A stretch of 63,952 nucleotides of DNA from Terribacillus saccharophilus (GTDB lineage: Bacteria > Bacillota > Bacilli > Bacillales > Amphibacillaceae). This document shows positions 33,297 through 42,181 of the stretch, piece by piece. The notes below the pieces were generated by a model that was not told the origin of the DNA, searched no databases, and saw only the letters and a program-made list of their open reading frames with translations. How positions within the stretch are numbered: the first letter of the stretch is position 1; every line of letters begins with the position of its first letter. A program made the translations under genes and the position numbers. The stretch spans positions 1 through 63,952 of the forward strand of contig NZ_NPBJ01000001.1 in NCBI RefSeq assembly GCF_002272075.1, read 5' to 3'.

Positions 33297-34193
33297 TTGA
33301 AGAAACAGCAAGCTGTTGAAATTGCAAAGGGTTATGGTTTGGATGTAATAGAAAACTCGATAATATTCAATGAGTCCGGTTTGGATTTTAAGGTTGCTTA
33401 TGCTGAAGATAACAAAGGGAATGAATGGGTACTTAGGTTTCCAAGACGTGACGACGTCATGAAGAGGACGATTGTGGAAAAGAAAACACTGGATGTAATC
33501 AACAAACACGTCGATTTTCAGTTTCCTCTTTGGTTGGTCTATGAAGATGATTTGATTGCGTACAGGAAATTGACTGGTGTTCCAGCAGGTACGATAGATC
33601 CAGAGATTCAAAGCTATGTATGGGAGATGAATCACGAAAATGTCCCTGAAACATTTCATCAGACATTAGCCAACACTTTAGCAACCTTACACACCATTCC
33701 GATAGATGAAGCATCTAAAGCCGGTTTATTAGTGCATACAGCAGAGGAAGCTAGAAAAACAATGAGAGAGCGTATGGAAAAGGTTAAAGGGACATTTGGT
33801 GTAGGAGAATCTTTATGGGCACGCTGGCAAAACTGGATCAATAATAAGGATTTATGGCCAGAAAAAACAGGTCTCATTCATGGAGATTTACATGCAGGTC
33901 ACACGATGATTGATAAAGATGCCAAAGTAACCGGTTTGATTGACTGGACTGAAGCAAAAGTAACGGATGTAGCAAATGACTTTGTTTTCCAATATCGAAC
34001 GTTCGGGGAACCAGAATTAGAGAAATTAATCGGCTATTACAAGCAAGCAGGAGGTATCTACTGGCCAAAAATGAAAGAACACATCATTGAGCTTAATGCA
34101 GCTTATCCAGTGGCAATTGCTGAGTTTGCAATCATCTCAGACTTGGAAGAGTACAAGCAAATGGCAAAAGAAGTATTAGAAATTAATAATTAA
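33297..34193 (+). CDS. Macrolide 2'-phosphotransferase (Mph, YcbJ/MphK-like)
   Basis: The 298-aa aminoglycoside/macrolide kinase-fold protein has [26 protein letters not shown] (ATP-binding N-lobe with a conserved Lys/Glu pair). The catalytic loop is [15 protein letters not shown] (Asp as catalytic base, His for metal) and [17 protein letters not shown] is the metal-binding Asp segment. These features follow Mph enzymes, which phosphorylate the macrolide 2'-OH using GTP. Resistance spectrum cannot be inferred. TTG start with GAGGAGGA upstream, in a monocistronic unit. Confidence 0.85.
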   Translation: MKKQQAVEIAKGYGLDVIENSIIFNESGLDFKVAYAEDNKGNEWVLRFPRRDDVMKRTIVEKKTLDVINKHVDFQFPLWLVYEDDLIAYRKLTGVPAGTIDPEIQSYVWEMNHENVPETFHQTLANTLATLHTIPIDEASKAGLLVHTAEEARKTMRERMEKVKGTFGVGESLWARWQNWINNKDLWPEKTGLIHGDLHAGHTMIDKDAKVTGLIDWTEAKVTDVANDFVFQYRTFGEPELEKLIGYYKQAGGIYWPKMKEHIIELNAAYPVAIAEFAIISDLEEYKQMAKEVLEINN

Positions 34194-34307
34194 TTCTAAA
34201 GCTGTTACAACTACCTATCTAACATCGATAAATAAATTTGAGCTGCCCTTTCAATTCCAGTATAGTAACATGTATAGCATTCGAGATTAGAATAGGTGGA
34301 ATATCTT

Positions 34308-34730
34308 ATGAATACAAACCATGATTTCATGGATGAATGGTTGTCTCTTGATAATTTACAATTGAAAATAAAGAAGGAACTGGAAACAGTTCTGCAAAAA
34401 GAATACAATTTATCGATTAAAGAATTTTATGTATTGTACTATTTATCCAAGGCTCCTGAAAAGAAACTTCGTTTGCAGCAGCTCCAAGAATTGATCGGGC
34501 TAAGTCAAAGCGCGCTTTCCAGATTGGTTGCGAATATGGAAGCTAGCAGCTGCGGTGCATTGCAGAAGCACGTGTGTACAGATGATCGTAGAGGAACGTA
34601 TACACAGATGACAGAACTAGGAGAGAATAAACTGCAGGGTGGTCTCCAAACGTTTCAGGAAGTAATAAGCACTAATTTTGCTCAAGTTGACTCTGAACAC
34701 ATACTTAAGCAATTACTGGAGAAATTATAA
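34308..34730 (+). CDS. MarR-family transcriptional regulator
   Basis: The protein of about 140 aa has a winged helix: LSIKEFYVLYYLSKAPEKKLRLQQLQELIGLSQSALSRLVANMEA and a CTDDRRGTYTQMTELGENKL wing. It lies directly upstream of the NamA-like reductase gene, with a terminator between, and may regulate that gene. ATG 34308 is chosen because AGGTGGA lies 7 nt upstream. Cys in ASSCGALQKHVCTDD could be redox-active. Confidence 0.85.
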   Translation: MNTNHDFMDEWLSLDNLQLKIKKELETVLQKEYNLSIKEFYVLYYLSKAPEKKLRLQQLQELIGLSQSALSRLVANMEASSCGALQKHVCTDDRRGTYTQMTELGENKLQGGLQTFQEVISTNFAQVDSEHILKQLLEKL

Positions 34731-34737
34731 GATATAT

Positions 34738-34766
34738 AAAAAAGCACCTGATAGGGTGCTTTTTTA
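34738..34766 (+). terminator. Terminator of the marR gene
   Basis: AAAAAAGCACC and GGGTGCTTTTTT form a stem around TGATA, with a T tract. Confidence 0.8.
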
Positions 34767-34854
34767 TATGCCTTTCATTTGACAGAGTTAATTTAAAACG
34801 ATAAATTAAATGCATGTGTTATGCATATAATTTGTTCGCTAAGGAGTTTTCAAC

Positions 34855-35877
34855 ATGCAAAATTTGTTTAGTACTTATAAAATAAAAAATCTAGAGCTGA
34901 AAAACAGAGTTGTCATGCCGCCGATGTGCCAGTATTCGGTAGAAAAGAAAGATGGAATTGCTAATGACTGGCATTATCTTCATTATGTAAGCAGAGCAGT
35001 TGGCGGTACAGGATTTATTATTGTTGAAATGACAGATGTGGAGCCGGATGGTAGAATCACGGATTATGATTTAGGTTTATGGTCTGATGAACAGGTTCCG
35101 GCTCTTGCAAAAATTGTAGAGGCTGTACATAGCCATGGAGCAAAAATCGGCATCCAGATCGCTCACGCTGGACGTAAAGCAGAAGATGCAGCTGAACCTG
35201 TGGCACCATCCGCGATACCATTTGACGAGAATTCCAAAACACCAAGAGCCCTTACAACAGAAGAAGTGAAAGGAATGGTCGAGAAATTCCGCTTAGCTGT
35301 AAGACGTGCGGTACAGGCTGGGTTCGATGCAATCGAAATTCATGGTGCTCACGGTTATCTTATTCACCAATTCCATTCTCCGTTAACGAATAAGCGTGAT
35401 GATGAATATGGACAGGACCTTACTAAATTCGGCCGTGAGGTTATCGAAGCAGCAAAAGCAGAAATGCCAGTCGATATGCCATTGATTATGCGAATCTCAG
35501 CAAAAGAATATGTTGAAGGCGGCTATGACATCGAGGAAAGTATCGAATTCTCTAAAGCTTACAAAGATGCGGGTGCAGACGTGTTTGACATTTCCTCCGG
35601 CGGTGAAGGACAGATTGCTGCCTGGGGAAGACCTGGTACACATGCAGCTTACCAAGTTCCATTAGCACGTCAAATCAAAGAAACACTTCAAGTTCCGGTA
35701 ATGGCCGTCGGCAGACTAGATGATCCAATATTGGCCAATGCCGTTATCGGAAATGAAGAAGCAGATCTTGTACAAGTTGGAAGAGGAATGCTCAGAAATC
35801 CATATTGGACTTTGGAAGCTGCAAAACAGTTGAGAAAAGAAAATATCGTACCGAAACAGTATGAAGCTGGATTTTAA
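34855..35877 (+). CDS. namA: NADPH dehydrogenase NamA/YqjM (old yellow enzyme family)
   Basis: The 340-aa FMN TIM barrel is almost standard YqjM. It has NRVVMPPMCQYSVEKKDG with the redox-tuning Cys of the YqjM subclass, QIAHAGRKA with the substrate-binding His pair region, AIEIHGAHGYLIHQFHSPLTNKRDDEYG, and the late VGRGMLRNPYWTLEAAKQL phosphate site. It reduces alpha,beta-unsaturated carbonyls and nitro compounds with NADPH in oxidative and electrophile stress. The upstream MarR regulator is a plausible controller. Confidence 0.94.
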   Translation: MQNLFSTYKIKNLELKNRVVMPPMCQYSVEKKDGIANDWHYLHYVSRAVGGTGFIIVEMTDVEPDGRITDYDLGLWSDEQVPALAKIVEAVHSHGAKIGIQIAHAGRKAEDAAEPVAPSAIPFDENSKTPRALTTEEVKGMVEKFRLAVRRAVQAGFDAIEIHGAHGYLIHQFHSPLTNKRDDEYGQDLTKFGREVIEAAKAEMPVDMPLIMRISAKEYVEGGYDIEESIEFSKAYKDAGADVFDISSGGEGQIAAWGRPGTHAAYQVPLARQIKETLQVPVMAVGRLDDPILANAVIGNEEADLVQVGRGMLRNPYWTLEAAKQLRKENIVPKQYEAGF

Positions 35878-35889
35878 ATTTTTTCAATG

Positions 35890-35916
35890 TGCCCCTATAA
35901 AAATAGGGGCATTTTA
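35890..35916 (+). terminator. Terminator of namA
   Basis: TGCCCCTA and TAGGGGCA form a stem around TAAAAA, followed by TTTTAT. Confidence 0.75.
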
Positions 35917-35976
35917 TATATCTGATGATAGATTGTGAACACGAGTAAGAGGAGCAGCTATAAAAATAATAAATGA

Positions 35977-36828
35977 CTATAATTCATTAATTAGCATATT
36001 ACGTACCTTACGTGGATTGTGACGTAATAACCACTTTTCTGACGCTTCTATCATCCATACTCCCATATCATTTAAGTAAAGGATTAATTCATCCGTATTA
36101 TGAGTTGGGTTTATTGCATACTGAAGAGCTTGCAGCATCTTCTCTTTTTCCTCAGGATAATATCTTGAGAATGCTTCATATGCTGGATATAGGTCTCGGG
36201 TATATTGTTTTTCTTCTTCCATTGCTAATGCTAGCCCAGCCCTAATGATAATTTTCATAATCCAGACACAACAATCTAAAATATCTTCTTTAACCTCATT
36301 ACCTCTAAGATCCTCTTTTGCTTGCACAATCTGGTCTTTTAAATTGATAATATGCTCATTTGCCAGAATTCTATCAGCTTTATAATAAGGTAATTGATCA
36401 CTTAGATTTTCACCGAAGGCGCATATACTATGAGTTTTGATCATAAAAGGTATGATGGAAAATGTACTAGTATTACAAATATCATCCAGATAAAAAAAGC
36501 TCATTTCAACGCCGTTAACACATTTGAAATCTTTGTTTAATTCTTCTTCTGCACTTTTAACCCATTCTAATTCTATATCACTTATTTTTTTAGTAGTGAC
36601 GCATATCGTATCTAGATCAGAAACACCTAAAATACCTAAACCACGTGGAATTGAACCTCTGATATATACACTATGTAAGTCAGCTCCCAACTGACGTCTA
36701 TAAGTTTTGACTACCTTTTCAATTAATGTGTAGAAGGTAGAATCGATTTTTTCTATGCTTGCATCATTTATTATGTAACCATCAGAATCATTCAGACAAA
36801 AATGCCCGATATTTTTTATATGTGTCAA
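35977..36828 (-). CDS. Nucleotidyltransferase-domain protein
   Basis: The 283-aa protein has the polymerase-beta-like signature GSIPRGLGILGVSDLDTI (GS-x10-D-x-D) near residue 60. An alpha-helical C-terminal domain with CCVWIMKIIIRAGLALAMEEEKQYTRDLYPAY follows. The layout resembles aminoglycoside adenylyltransferases and related uncharacterised proteins. Substrate unknown; a resistance role is possible but unsupported. TTG start at 36828 with AAGGAG upstream. Confidence 0.75.
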   Translation of the reverse strand: MTHIKNIGHFCLNDSDGYIINDASIEKIDSTFYTLIEKVVKTYRRQLGADLHSVYIRGSIPRGLGILGVSDLDTICVTTKKISDIELEWVKSAEEELNKDFKCVNGVEMSFFYLDDICNTSTFSIIPFMIKTHSICAFGENLSDQLPYYKADRILANEHIINLKDQIVQAKEDLRGNEVKEDILDCCVWIMKIIIRAGLALAMEEEKQYTRDLYPAYEAFSRYYPEEKEKMLQALQYAINPTHNTDELILYLNDMGVWMIEASEKWLLRHNPRKVRNMLINEL

Positions 36829-36910
36829 TGTATTGCTCCTTTTATTATGATAAATTTATTTATAGATAGTAGGAAAATAAGGAACAAAATTTATCAAGAG
36901 GGTGATTTAC

Positions 36911-37477
36911 TTGAACATACTTTGGGACTTTGATGGGACCTTATTTGATACATATCCTGCTTATACCAATGTCCTTTCTTCTGTTTTAGGAGAAGGAATT
37001 GATAAGGAAGATATTTATAGGAAGTTAAAAGTTTCGTATTCTCATGCAATAGAGTACTATGATGTTTCTATAGACAATGAAGCAGAAATAAAAGGTCGCA
37101 TAAAAAAGTTATTGCCAAAGGATTTAAAACCATTTGATCATGTTGAAGAGATATTGGAGTATGCGACTAAGAATGTGATCATGACCCATAAGCATAGGGA
37201 GGGTGTTTTAGCCATACTACAGCATTACGGATGGGAGAAGTACTTTGCTGACATAGTAACAATCGATGATGGTTTCCCTCGTAAGCCTGACCCTTCAGCG
37301 TATAAGCATTTGCATACAAGACATGGTATAGACTTAGTCATTGGTGATAGAGATTTAGACCTGCTGCCTGCTAAAGAACTAGGCATCTCAACTTGCATGT
37401 ATCAGGGAAAAAGCAGCATAGCGGATTATCATTTACAGAATTACGCTGATTTTTTAAGTATTTTAGCCGCTAAGTAA
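36911..37477 (+). CDS. HAD-superfamily phosphatase (phosphoglycolate phosphatase-like)
   Basis: The protein of about 188 aa has HAD motif I NILWDFDGTLFDT, motif II VIMTHKH (Thr), Lys in FPRKPDP and motif III/IV LVIGDRDLDLLPAKELG. It hydrolyses a small phosphate ester. TTG 36911 is preferred because GAGGGTG lies 6 nt upstream and the protein then begins directly at the HAD strand. The frame extends to GTG 36902. Divergent from the nucleotidyltransferase. Confidence 0.86.
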   Translation: MNILWDFDGTLFDTYPAYTNVLSSVLGEGIDKEDIYRKLKVSYSHAIEYYDVSIDNEAEIKGRIKKLLPKDLKPFDHVEEILEYATKNVIMTHKHREGVLAILQHYGWEKYFADIVTIDDGFPRKPDPSAYKHLHTRHGIDLVIGDRDLDLLPAKELGISTCMYQGKSSIADYHLQNYADFLSILAAK

Positions 37478-37484
37478 AGGGAAA

Positions 37485-37871
37485 TCATGTGTTTGAAACA
37501 CCGGTTTCTTCGTAAGTACGTATTAACTTCCATTCTCCATTTTTTCTCCTAAACGTTTGGAAGAATAGGTTAGATGTATTGATTAATTTTCCTTCAAGAG
37601 TCATGGTTGCCCTGACAATAGCCATGACTTCTTTTGAATTGAGCGGCAGGACAGTAATTGGAGTTAAGATCCATTCCATTTCTTTATCCTTAAAATATTC
37701 AAAGGCTTGCTGCCATCCTGCAACCGACGCTTTCTTACCATGAGTAGATATGACTCCATCTCTTACTTGAATCCCTTCAAATGTTTCATCAATTACTATT
37801 TCCATAAAGTCTAAATCAGCAGCTTTCCACTTTGATAAATACTGATTAATGAAAGAATGAAAGTCATCCAA
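37485..37871 (-). CDS. SnoaL/NTF2-like fold protein
   Basis: The 128-aa cone-fold protein has FINQYLSKWKAADLDFMEIVIDETFEGIQVRDGV at the N-terminus and NLFFQTFRRKNGEWKLIRTYEETG at the C-terminus. The ends match the nuclear-transport-factor-2/SnoaL superfamily (DUF4440-like). Such proteins can be isomerases, cyclases or ligand binders; no catalytic set was identified. TTG start with a GGGGGAAG site. Confidence 0.7.
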   Translation of the reverse strand: MDDFHSFINQYLSKWKAADLDFMEIVIDETFEGIQVRDGVISTHGKKASVAGWQQAFEYFKDKEMEWILTPITVLPLNSKEVMAIVRATMTLEGKLINTSNLFFQTFRRKNGEWKLIRTYEETGVSNT

Positions 37872-38187
37872 TGTTTCTTCCCCCCAATCTAAGTTTGTTG
37901 TAAATGTTCCTGTAGTTTATTAACAGATAGTAAAAATGCTAATTTAATAAGCTGCCAGAACGTAGTCTGTGATAAACTGATTTTATCAGAAATTACCATT
38001 TGGTGAATAGCTTCCTGGAACAATTATCAGAGAATCTAGATATAGCTATAATCGCTTAAGAGAGAGAAAAAGTGTCTAAGCCAATAGTTGATTTAAGTAC
38101 CTATAATGCCACGCGGGAAAAAGAAATTTAAAGTTGAGAGAGAAACCATCGCAGGAGCTGTAGGTCATATTGAAGGAGTGCTATGTA
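37872..38187. other. Spacer between the NTF2-like gene and the DUF3139 gene
   Basis: No gene or clear hairpin is seen. A frame opening at 38106 overlaps the DUF3139 gene in another phase and lacks a ribosome binding site. Confidence 0.3.
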
Positions 38188-38610
38188 TTGAAGAAATATC
38201 GGTGGTGGTTCTTAGGGACAGGCGCTGTTTTGTTACTGTTTGTCAGCTTCCCATTTGTAGTCATCTATTTGCTAAACAACGGGAATCCCTACACACGCTA
38301 TTGGACGGAAAAACAAGTTCCCGCACATCTTGAGGCACAGGGCTATACGAAAGGTGATCTGCTTGAAGATCATTGGGTTTTACCTAACTACCGCATAAAC
38401 AATGACATTTATACAGATGGTTATATGGTTCGTTTCAAGGACGAACCGACTGTTACTTATACATATGGTGTGAAGCGTCACGGCAAGAACGTTGTTCAAT
38501 ATTGCGAGAAAGAGATAGAAGCAACTGATATACAAGACTCTTTCCTCATCTCATCTGGTCCGACTGAACATAGTGAGAGCACTTGCATTAATCACTTGGA
38601 AAATCGATGA
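38188..38610 (+). CDS. DUF3139-like single-pass membrane protein
   Basis: The protein of about 140 aa has one N-terminal transmembrane helix (WWFLGTGAVLLLFVSFPFVVIYLL) and an extracytoplasmic domain. That domain contains YWTEKQVPAHLEAQGYTKGDLLEDHWVLPNYRINNDIYTDGYMVRFKDEPTVTYTYGV, the DUF3139 pattern. TTG 38188 is chosen from the AAGGAG site 9 nt upstream. Function unknown. Confidence 0.7.
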   Translation: MKKYRWWFLGTGAVLLLFVSFPFVVIYLLNNGNPYTRYWTEKQVPAHLEAQGYTKGDLLEDHWVLPNYRINNDIYTDGYMVRFKDEPTVTYTYGVKRHGKNVVQYCEKEIEATDIQDSFLISSGPTEHSESTCINHLENR

Positions 38611-38647
38611 GATAAAGAAGGAACCTCAGATGGTTTCCTTCTTTATC
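38611..38647. terminator. Bidirectional terminator
   Basis: GATAAAGAAGGAAC pairs with TTTCCTTCTTTATC around a short loop. It lies between the DUF3139 gene and the convergent GNAT gene and overlaps the GNAT stop. Confidence 0.7.
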
Positions 38648-39119
38648 AGTTCCAATCTTTAGCCATAATAATAAAATTATAAGAATTTCCTCTAATTGTA
38701 TTTTCAAATTCTCCTCTCTTTACAAAACCTTCTTTTTCGTATGTTCTTATAGCTCGTTTATTAAAGTCTGCAACTGCTAATTCAAGATGGTCATACTTAA
38801 ACAGTTCTCTGCCTTGTTCAATGATTGCCTTGGAGAATTTTGAGCCATGACCTTGACCCGTCAGCGAAGGTTTCATTTGTAGTCCGACTACTAAAATTTC
38901 ATTATCATCTTCTTGCACATTATAAAACTCACAATTGCCAGCTAAATTCCCTTTTTCGTCAATAACAGAAAATGCTTGATCTGAGTGGATACTTTGTTTA
39001 AGAGAGTCTATCTTTTCTCGCTGTATATTGTTGTCGTAAAAAGAATAAATTCCTTCGTAAGTCCATGTAATGATCTCATTAATATCCTCAGTTGTTCGTT
39101 TTCGAATAGAGAATTCCAT
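38646..39119 (-). CDS. GNAT-family N-acetyltransferase
   Basis: The 157-aa protein has SIRKRTTEDINEIITWTYEGIYSFYDN at the N-terminus, VVGLQMKPSLTGQGHGSKFSKAIIEQG with acetyl-CoA loop TGQGHG, and LELAVADFNKRAIRTYEKEGFVKRGEF. The order is typical for small GNATs that acetylate amines or protein N-termini. Acceptor unknown. ATG start with AGAGGTC upstream. Confidence 0.86.
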   Translation of the reverse strand: MEFSIRKRTTEDINEIITWTYEGIYSFYDNNIQREKIDSLKQSIHSDQAFSVIDEKGNLAGNCEFYNVQEDDNEILVVGLQMKPSLTGQGHGSKFSKAIIEQGRELFKYDHLELAVADFNKRAIRTYEKEGFVKRGEFENTIRGNSYNFIIMAKDWN

Positions 39120-39235
39120 AAGAGTAAGACCTCTTTCTAATTATTTCATATACTTAAAACTATGATAGACTAATTTTATATAATATTCCAAAAAATATAA
39201 TTACTAAATTATCCTTTATTGAAGGGGAAGTTGCT

Positions 39236-39784
39236 ATGAACGAAATAAGAGTAGTTATTGGGGCTGGTCCATACGTGAATAATCCTAATTGGATACATAC
39301 ACAAGAGGAAGAATTGAATTTATTAGACGAAAAAACATGGCAAAGCAGGTTTGGTAAAGGTTCCATAAAGGCAATCTTAGCTGAGCATGTATGGGAACAT
39401 CTCACTTATGAGGAAGGCTTAGAAGCAGCGAAGATTTGCTTATGTTATCTACAGTCTTCTGGCTATATTCGATGTGCTGTTCCCGATGGTTATTTTCCGG
39501 ATGAAGCTTACCAAAATATTGTAAAGGTTGGAGGGCCTGGACCAGAAGAACATTCGGCTGCCAGTCATAAAATAGTATATAACTATAAGTCGTTAACAAA
39601 GATGTTCGAAGCTGCCGGATTTAAGGTTAAGCTGCTTGAGTATTTTGATGAAGAGGGAAACTTTCATCTAAATGCCTGGGAGGGAGCGGATGGATTCATC
39701 TTTCGATCCAAGAAGTATGACCCTAGAAACCAAGGCGAAAAAATAGTTGCTCCTTCACTTATAATAGATGCTATTAAGTTGTGA
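39236..39784 (+). CDS. SAM-dependent methyltransferase-like protein, short form
   Basis: The 182-aa protein has NEIRVVIGAGPYVNNPNWIHTQEEELNLLD, then AILAEHVWEHLTYEEGLEAAKICLCYLQSSGYIRCAVPDGYFPD. These resemble the late methyltransferase strands (EHVWEHL as post-motif). The region around GAGP replaces the usual glycine-rich motif I, so SAM binding may be altered. It matches a group of short predicted methyltransferases in Bacilli; the substrate is unknown. Confidence 0.65.
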   Translation: MNEIRVVIGAGPYVNNPNWIHTQEEELNLLDEKTWQSRFGKGSIKAILAEHVWEHLTYEEGLEAAKICLCYLQSSGYIRCAVPDGYFPDEAYQNIVKVGGPGPEEHSAASHKIVYNYKSLTKMFEAAGFKVKLLEYFDEEGNFHLNAWEGADGFIFRSKKYDPRNQGEKIVAPSLIIDAIKL

Positions 39785-39820
39785 TAGAAGGTAAATTTAA
39801 GGTCCAGATAGAGTAGGGTA

Positions 39821-40399
39821 ATGAAAATCTTAAAGAAGACAATATCACCACCAGTAATACATACAATAGACTGGGAGAGAGTACCTATGAATAAAGTGAT
39901 ACATATGAAATCATTGAAATATCCCGATATTCCGCACTATGAATGGAAAGGTCGCTTATTGAAAAGAACGCCAGAGTATGTGATGGTGCTTTGTGAAAGT
40001 GGCAGAGAGATGAAACACCATACGAAAAATACAATCTTTACAATAGATGTCACGTCGATTGAGTACTTCTTTTTGAAACAAGGTTTTACAGTAGCCATGG
40101 AGATTGAAGAAGGAAAAATACGCTCGTATTACTGCAATATTGCGATGCCTTCTGTTCTTAAGGGTAATCAACTTAGTTTTGTGGATTTAGATTTGGATTT
40201 AGTGAAAGGAAGAAATGAAGACTGGATGGTTATCGACGAAGATGAATTTGAGATCAACAGTGTAAAGTATGGTTATCCTGCTGAATTAAAAGAATATGCT
40301 TTAAAGTCATTAGATGTATTACAAAAGAAAATAAATGAAAATTCGTTTCCGTTTGATGGAAGTGGACTGGGAATAGTAAAAGCATGTTATCCATTGTAA
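39821..40399 (+). CDS. DUF402-family protein (FomD/Ntdp-like fold)
   Basis: The 192-aa protein has the DUF402 pattern: EDGKIRSYYCNIAMPSVLKGNQLSFVDLDLDLVKGRNEDWMVIDEDEFEINSVKYGYPAELKEYALKSLD-like segments (here EEGKIRSYYCNIAMPS). The acidic cluster near DLDLDL and DEDEFE would bind divalent metal, as in nucleoside-diphosphate phosphatases (Ntdp) and FomD. A phosphohydrolase role is likely from the family. Confidence 0.8.
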   Translation: MKILKKTISPPVIHTIDWERVPMNKVIHMKSLKYPDIPHYEWKGRLLKRTPEYVMVLCESGREMKHHTKNTIFTIDVTSIEYFFLKQGFTVAMEIEEGKIRSYYCNIAMPSVLKGNQLSFVDLDLDLVKGRNEDWMVIDEDEFEINSVKYGYPAELKEYALKSLDVLQKKINENSFPFDGSGLGIVKACYPL

Positions 40400-40415
40400 A
40401 TACCGGAGGGGAAAT

Positions 40416-41639
40416 ATGGATTTAAAACGTTTAGAGAAGACATTACATAAAATCAATCAATTTGGTCATTCAAAAGAGGGAGTAACACGCTTAGCCTATT
40501 CCAAAGAAGAGCGACAAGCAGCCGAACTTTTTAGCAATCTTTGTAGACAAGAAGGAATGGATGTTCGAATTGATACTTGTGGAAATGTGATAGCACGTAG
40601 GGAAGGCAGTAATCCGGATCTTCCGGTCGTAGCATGCGGTTCCCATTTAGATACAGTAATCCAAGGTGGGAGATATGATGGTACATTAGGTGTTATCGCA
40701 GCTCTTGAGGTCATTCGCAGCTTGAATGATAAAGGGATTGAAACAAAACATCCCATTGAGATCATTGCATTTGCATGTGAAGAATCTTCAAGATTCGGTG
40801 TTTCTACAATAGGCAGCAAGGCAATGGCTGGTTTATTAGAAAATGATTCTATAGCTGATCTAAGGGATAGTGAAGGGAAATCTATTTCCGATATATTTTC
40901 TGAATGTTCCCTTAACTTCAAGGAGATACAAAGAAGTATTCGTAAGAAACAGGACTTTAAAGTGTTCTTTGAATTGCACATCGAACAGGGACCAGTATTA
41001 GAAAAGCAATTAAAACAGATTGGCATAGTTACAGGAATTGCTGCGCCTACACGATTTGAAATAAATATAAAAGGACAAGCATCACACTCAGGAACAACAC
41101 CAATGCACTATCGAAAGGACGCCTTTTTGGGTGCAGCGGAAATAGCATTGCAACTGGAGCAGGCCGCAAAAACAGAATCTGGTAATGGAACAGTGGCAAC
41201 AGTAGGTGCATGTGAAGTAAAACCTGGATCAATGAATGTGATACCAGATTTAGCGACAATGAAAATCGACATACGAGGAACTTCTCTTGATTCAAAGAAT
41301 AGAGTTATTGAAAGATTATTTACTTCAATTAAACAAGTAGAGGAGAAGCGCAATATTAGTATCGAATATAAAGAGTTGAGTCATGAGCATCCTATCAATC
41401 TTAATAAAGAAGTTATTCAATCCTTGGCTGAAAGCTGTGAGCAAAAAGGATATACATATATGCAAATGTCGAGTGGAGCTGGACATGATGCGATGAATAT
41501 GGCGATGCTTTGTGCTACAGGATTAATCTTTGTCCCTTCCAAGAACGGCTTAAGTCACCATCGTAACGAATATACAGAAATTGAGCAGATTGGTATAGGC
41601 GTTAGCTTATTGGAAATGGAAATTCTAAAATGGGCGTAA
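40416..41639 (+). CDS. M20-family Zn-dependent amidase (N-carbamoyl-amino acid hydrolase/hydantoinase type)
   Basis: The 407-aa protein has two-metal M20/M28 features: ACGSHLDTVIQGGRYDGTLGVIAALEVI (His, Asp), FACEESSRFG (Glu pair) and ELHIEQGPVLEKQ (His). A dimerisation lid includes ITGIAAPTRFEINIKGQASHSGTTPMHYRKDA-type sequence, and SSGAGHDAMNMA lies near the end. It cleaves an N-carbamoyl amino acid, ureidoglycolate or allantoate-like amide. It starts 17 nt after the DUF402 gene with GGAGGGG and is probably cotranscribed. Confidence 0.9.
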   Translation: MDLKRLEKTLHKINQFGHSKEGVTRLAYSKEERQAAELFSNLCRQEGMDVRIDTCGNVIARREGSNPDLPVVACGSHLDTVIQGGRYDGTLGVIAALEVIRSLNDKGIETKHPIEIIAFACEESSRFGVSTIGSKAMAGLLENDSIADLRDSEGKSISDIFSECSLNFKEIQRSIRKKQDFKVFFELHIEQGPVLEKQLKQIGIVTGIAAPTRFEINIKGQASHSGTTPMHYRKDAFLGAAEIALQLEQAAKTESGNGTVATVGACEVKPGSMNVIPDLATMKIDIRGTSLDSKNRVIERLFTSIKQVEEKRNISIEYKELSHEHPINLNKEVIQSLAESCEQKGYTYMQMSSGAGHDAMNMAMLCATGLIFVPSKNGLSHHRNEYTEIEQIGIGVSLLEMEILKWA

Positions 41640-41673
41640 GCAGAAAGGAAATTAGTGTTATATGCAGCGGCCG

Positions 41674-41699
41674 ATAGGAACCCAGAACAGGGTTCCTAT
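41674..41699. terminator. Bidirectional terminator
   Basis: ATAGGAACCC and GGGTTCCTAT form a perfect 10-bp stem around AGAACA between convergent genes. Confidence 0.7.
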
Positions 41700-42049
41700 A
41701 TTAGATGAGATAGTAAGGAAGAAGAAAGATTTTCACTTTCAATCACAAAAGCAGTAAGCCCATTGTCACTTATCGTCTCATGCCATTCTCCTTTATCCCA
41801 AAATACTGCATCTCCTGCACATACTTTTTTGAACATATTTTCATTCCCTTTAACAAAACCTTCTCCATTTATAATAAGTAAAAGCTGAGGAGTAACAGCT
41901 TGGTGATTTCCGACATGTCCGTTTTCCTCTAGATGCATACAGCCGATATGGGTATGATTATCCATCTTCACAATTTGAGTCATCGTAAAGTTTGAATCGA
42001 ATTGAGTGATCTGCTTACCGAATTCTTTTGTATATTTATATATTTTCAT
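41696..42049 (-). CDS. Cupin-domain protein
   Basis: The 117-aa single-domain cupin has GCMHLEENGHVGNHQAVTPQLLLIINGEGFVKGNENMFKKVCAGDAVFWDKGEWHETIS. The two cupin motifs supply His/Glu-type ligands (HL-E-x4-GNH and the late EWHE). It may bind a small metabolite or carry out an isomerase reaction; unknown. The gene stands alone. Confidence 0.8.
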   Translation of the reverse strand: MKIYKYTKEFGKQITQFDSNFTMTQIVKMDNHTHIGCMHLEENGHVGNHQAVTPQLLLIINGEGFVKGNENMFKKVCAGDAVFWDKGEWHETISDNGLTAFVIESENLSSSLLSHLI

Positions 42050-42181
42050 TATTCATCTCCTTGTTTTACTATCTCAAGGTTTGGCAGACGCAACATGCCA
42101 ATGCAGAGGCTTTGAATCTGGAGTTTTTCCGCTTAGTACTTCATAGCAATAAAAATCAGTAGTTATAGAAACCTCTTATTT

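Noticed and set aside
38106-38333. Open frame overlapping the DUF3139 gene
   Set aside because: It has no ribosome binding site and overlaps a protein with a clear membrane helix and domain in another frame.
41047-41295. Minus-strand 82-codon frame inside the M20 amidase gene
   Set aside because: It lies wholly within a clear coding sequence on the other strand and has no motif or start signal.
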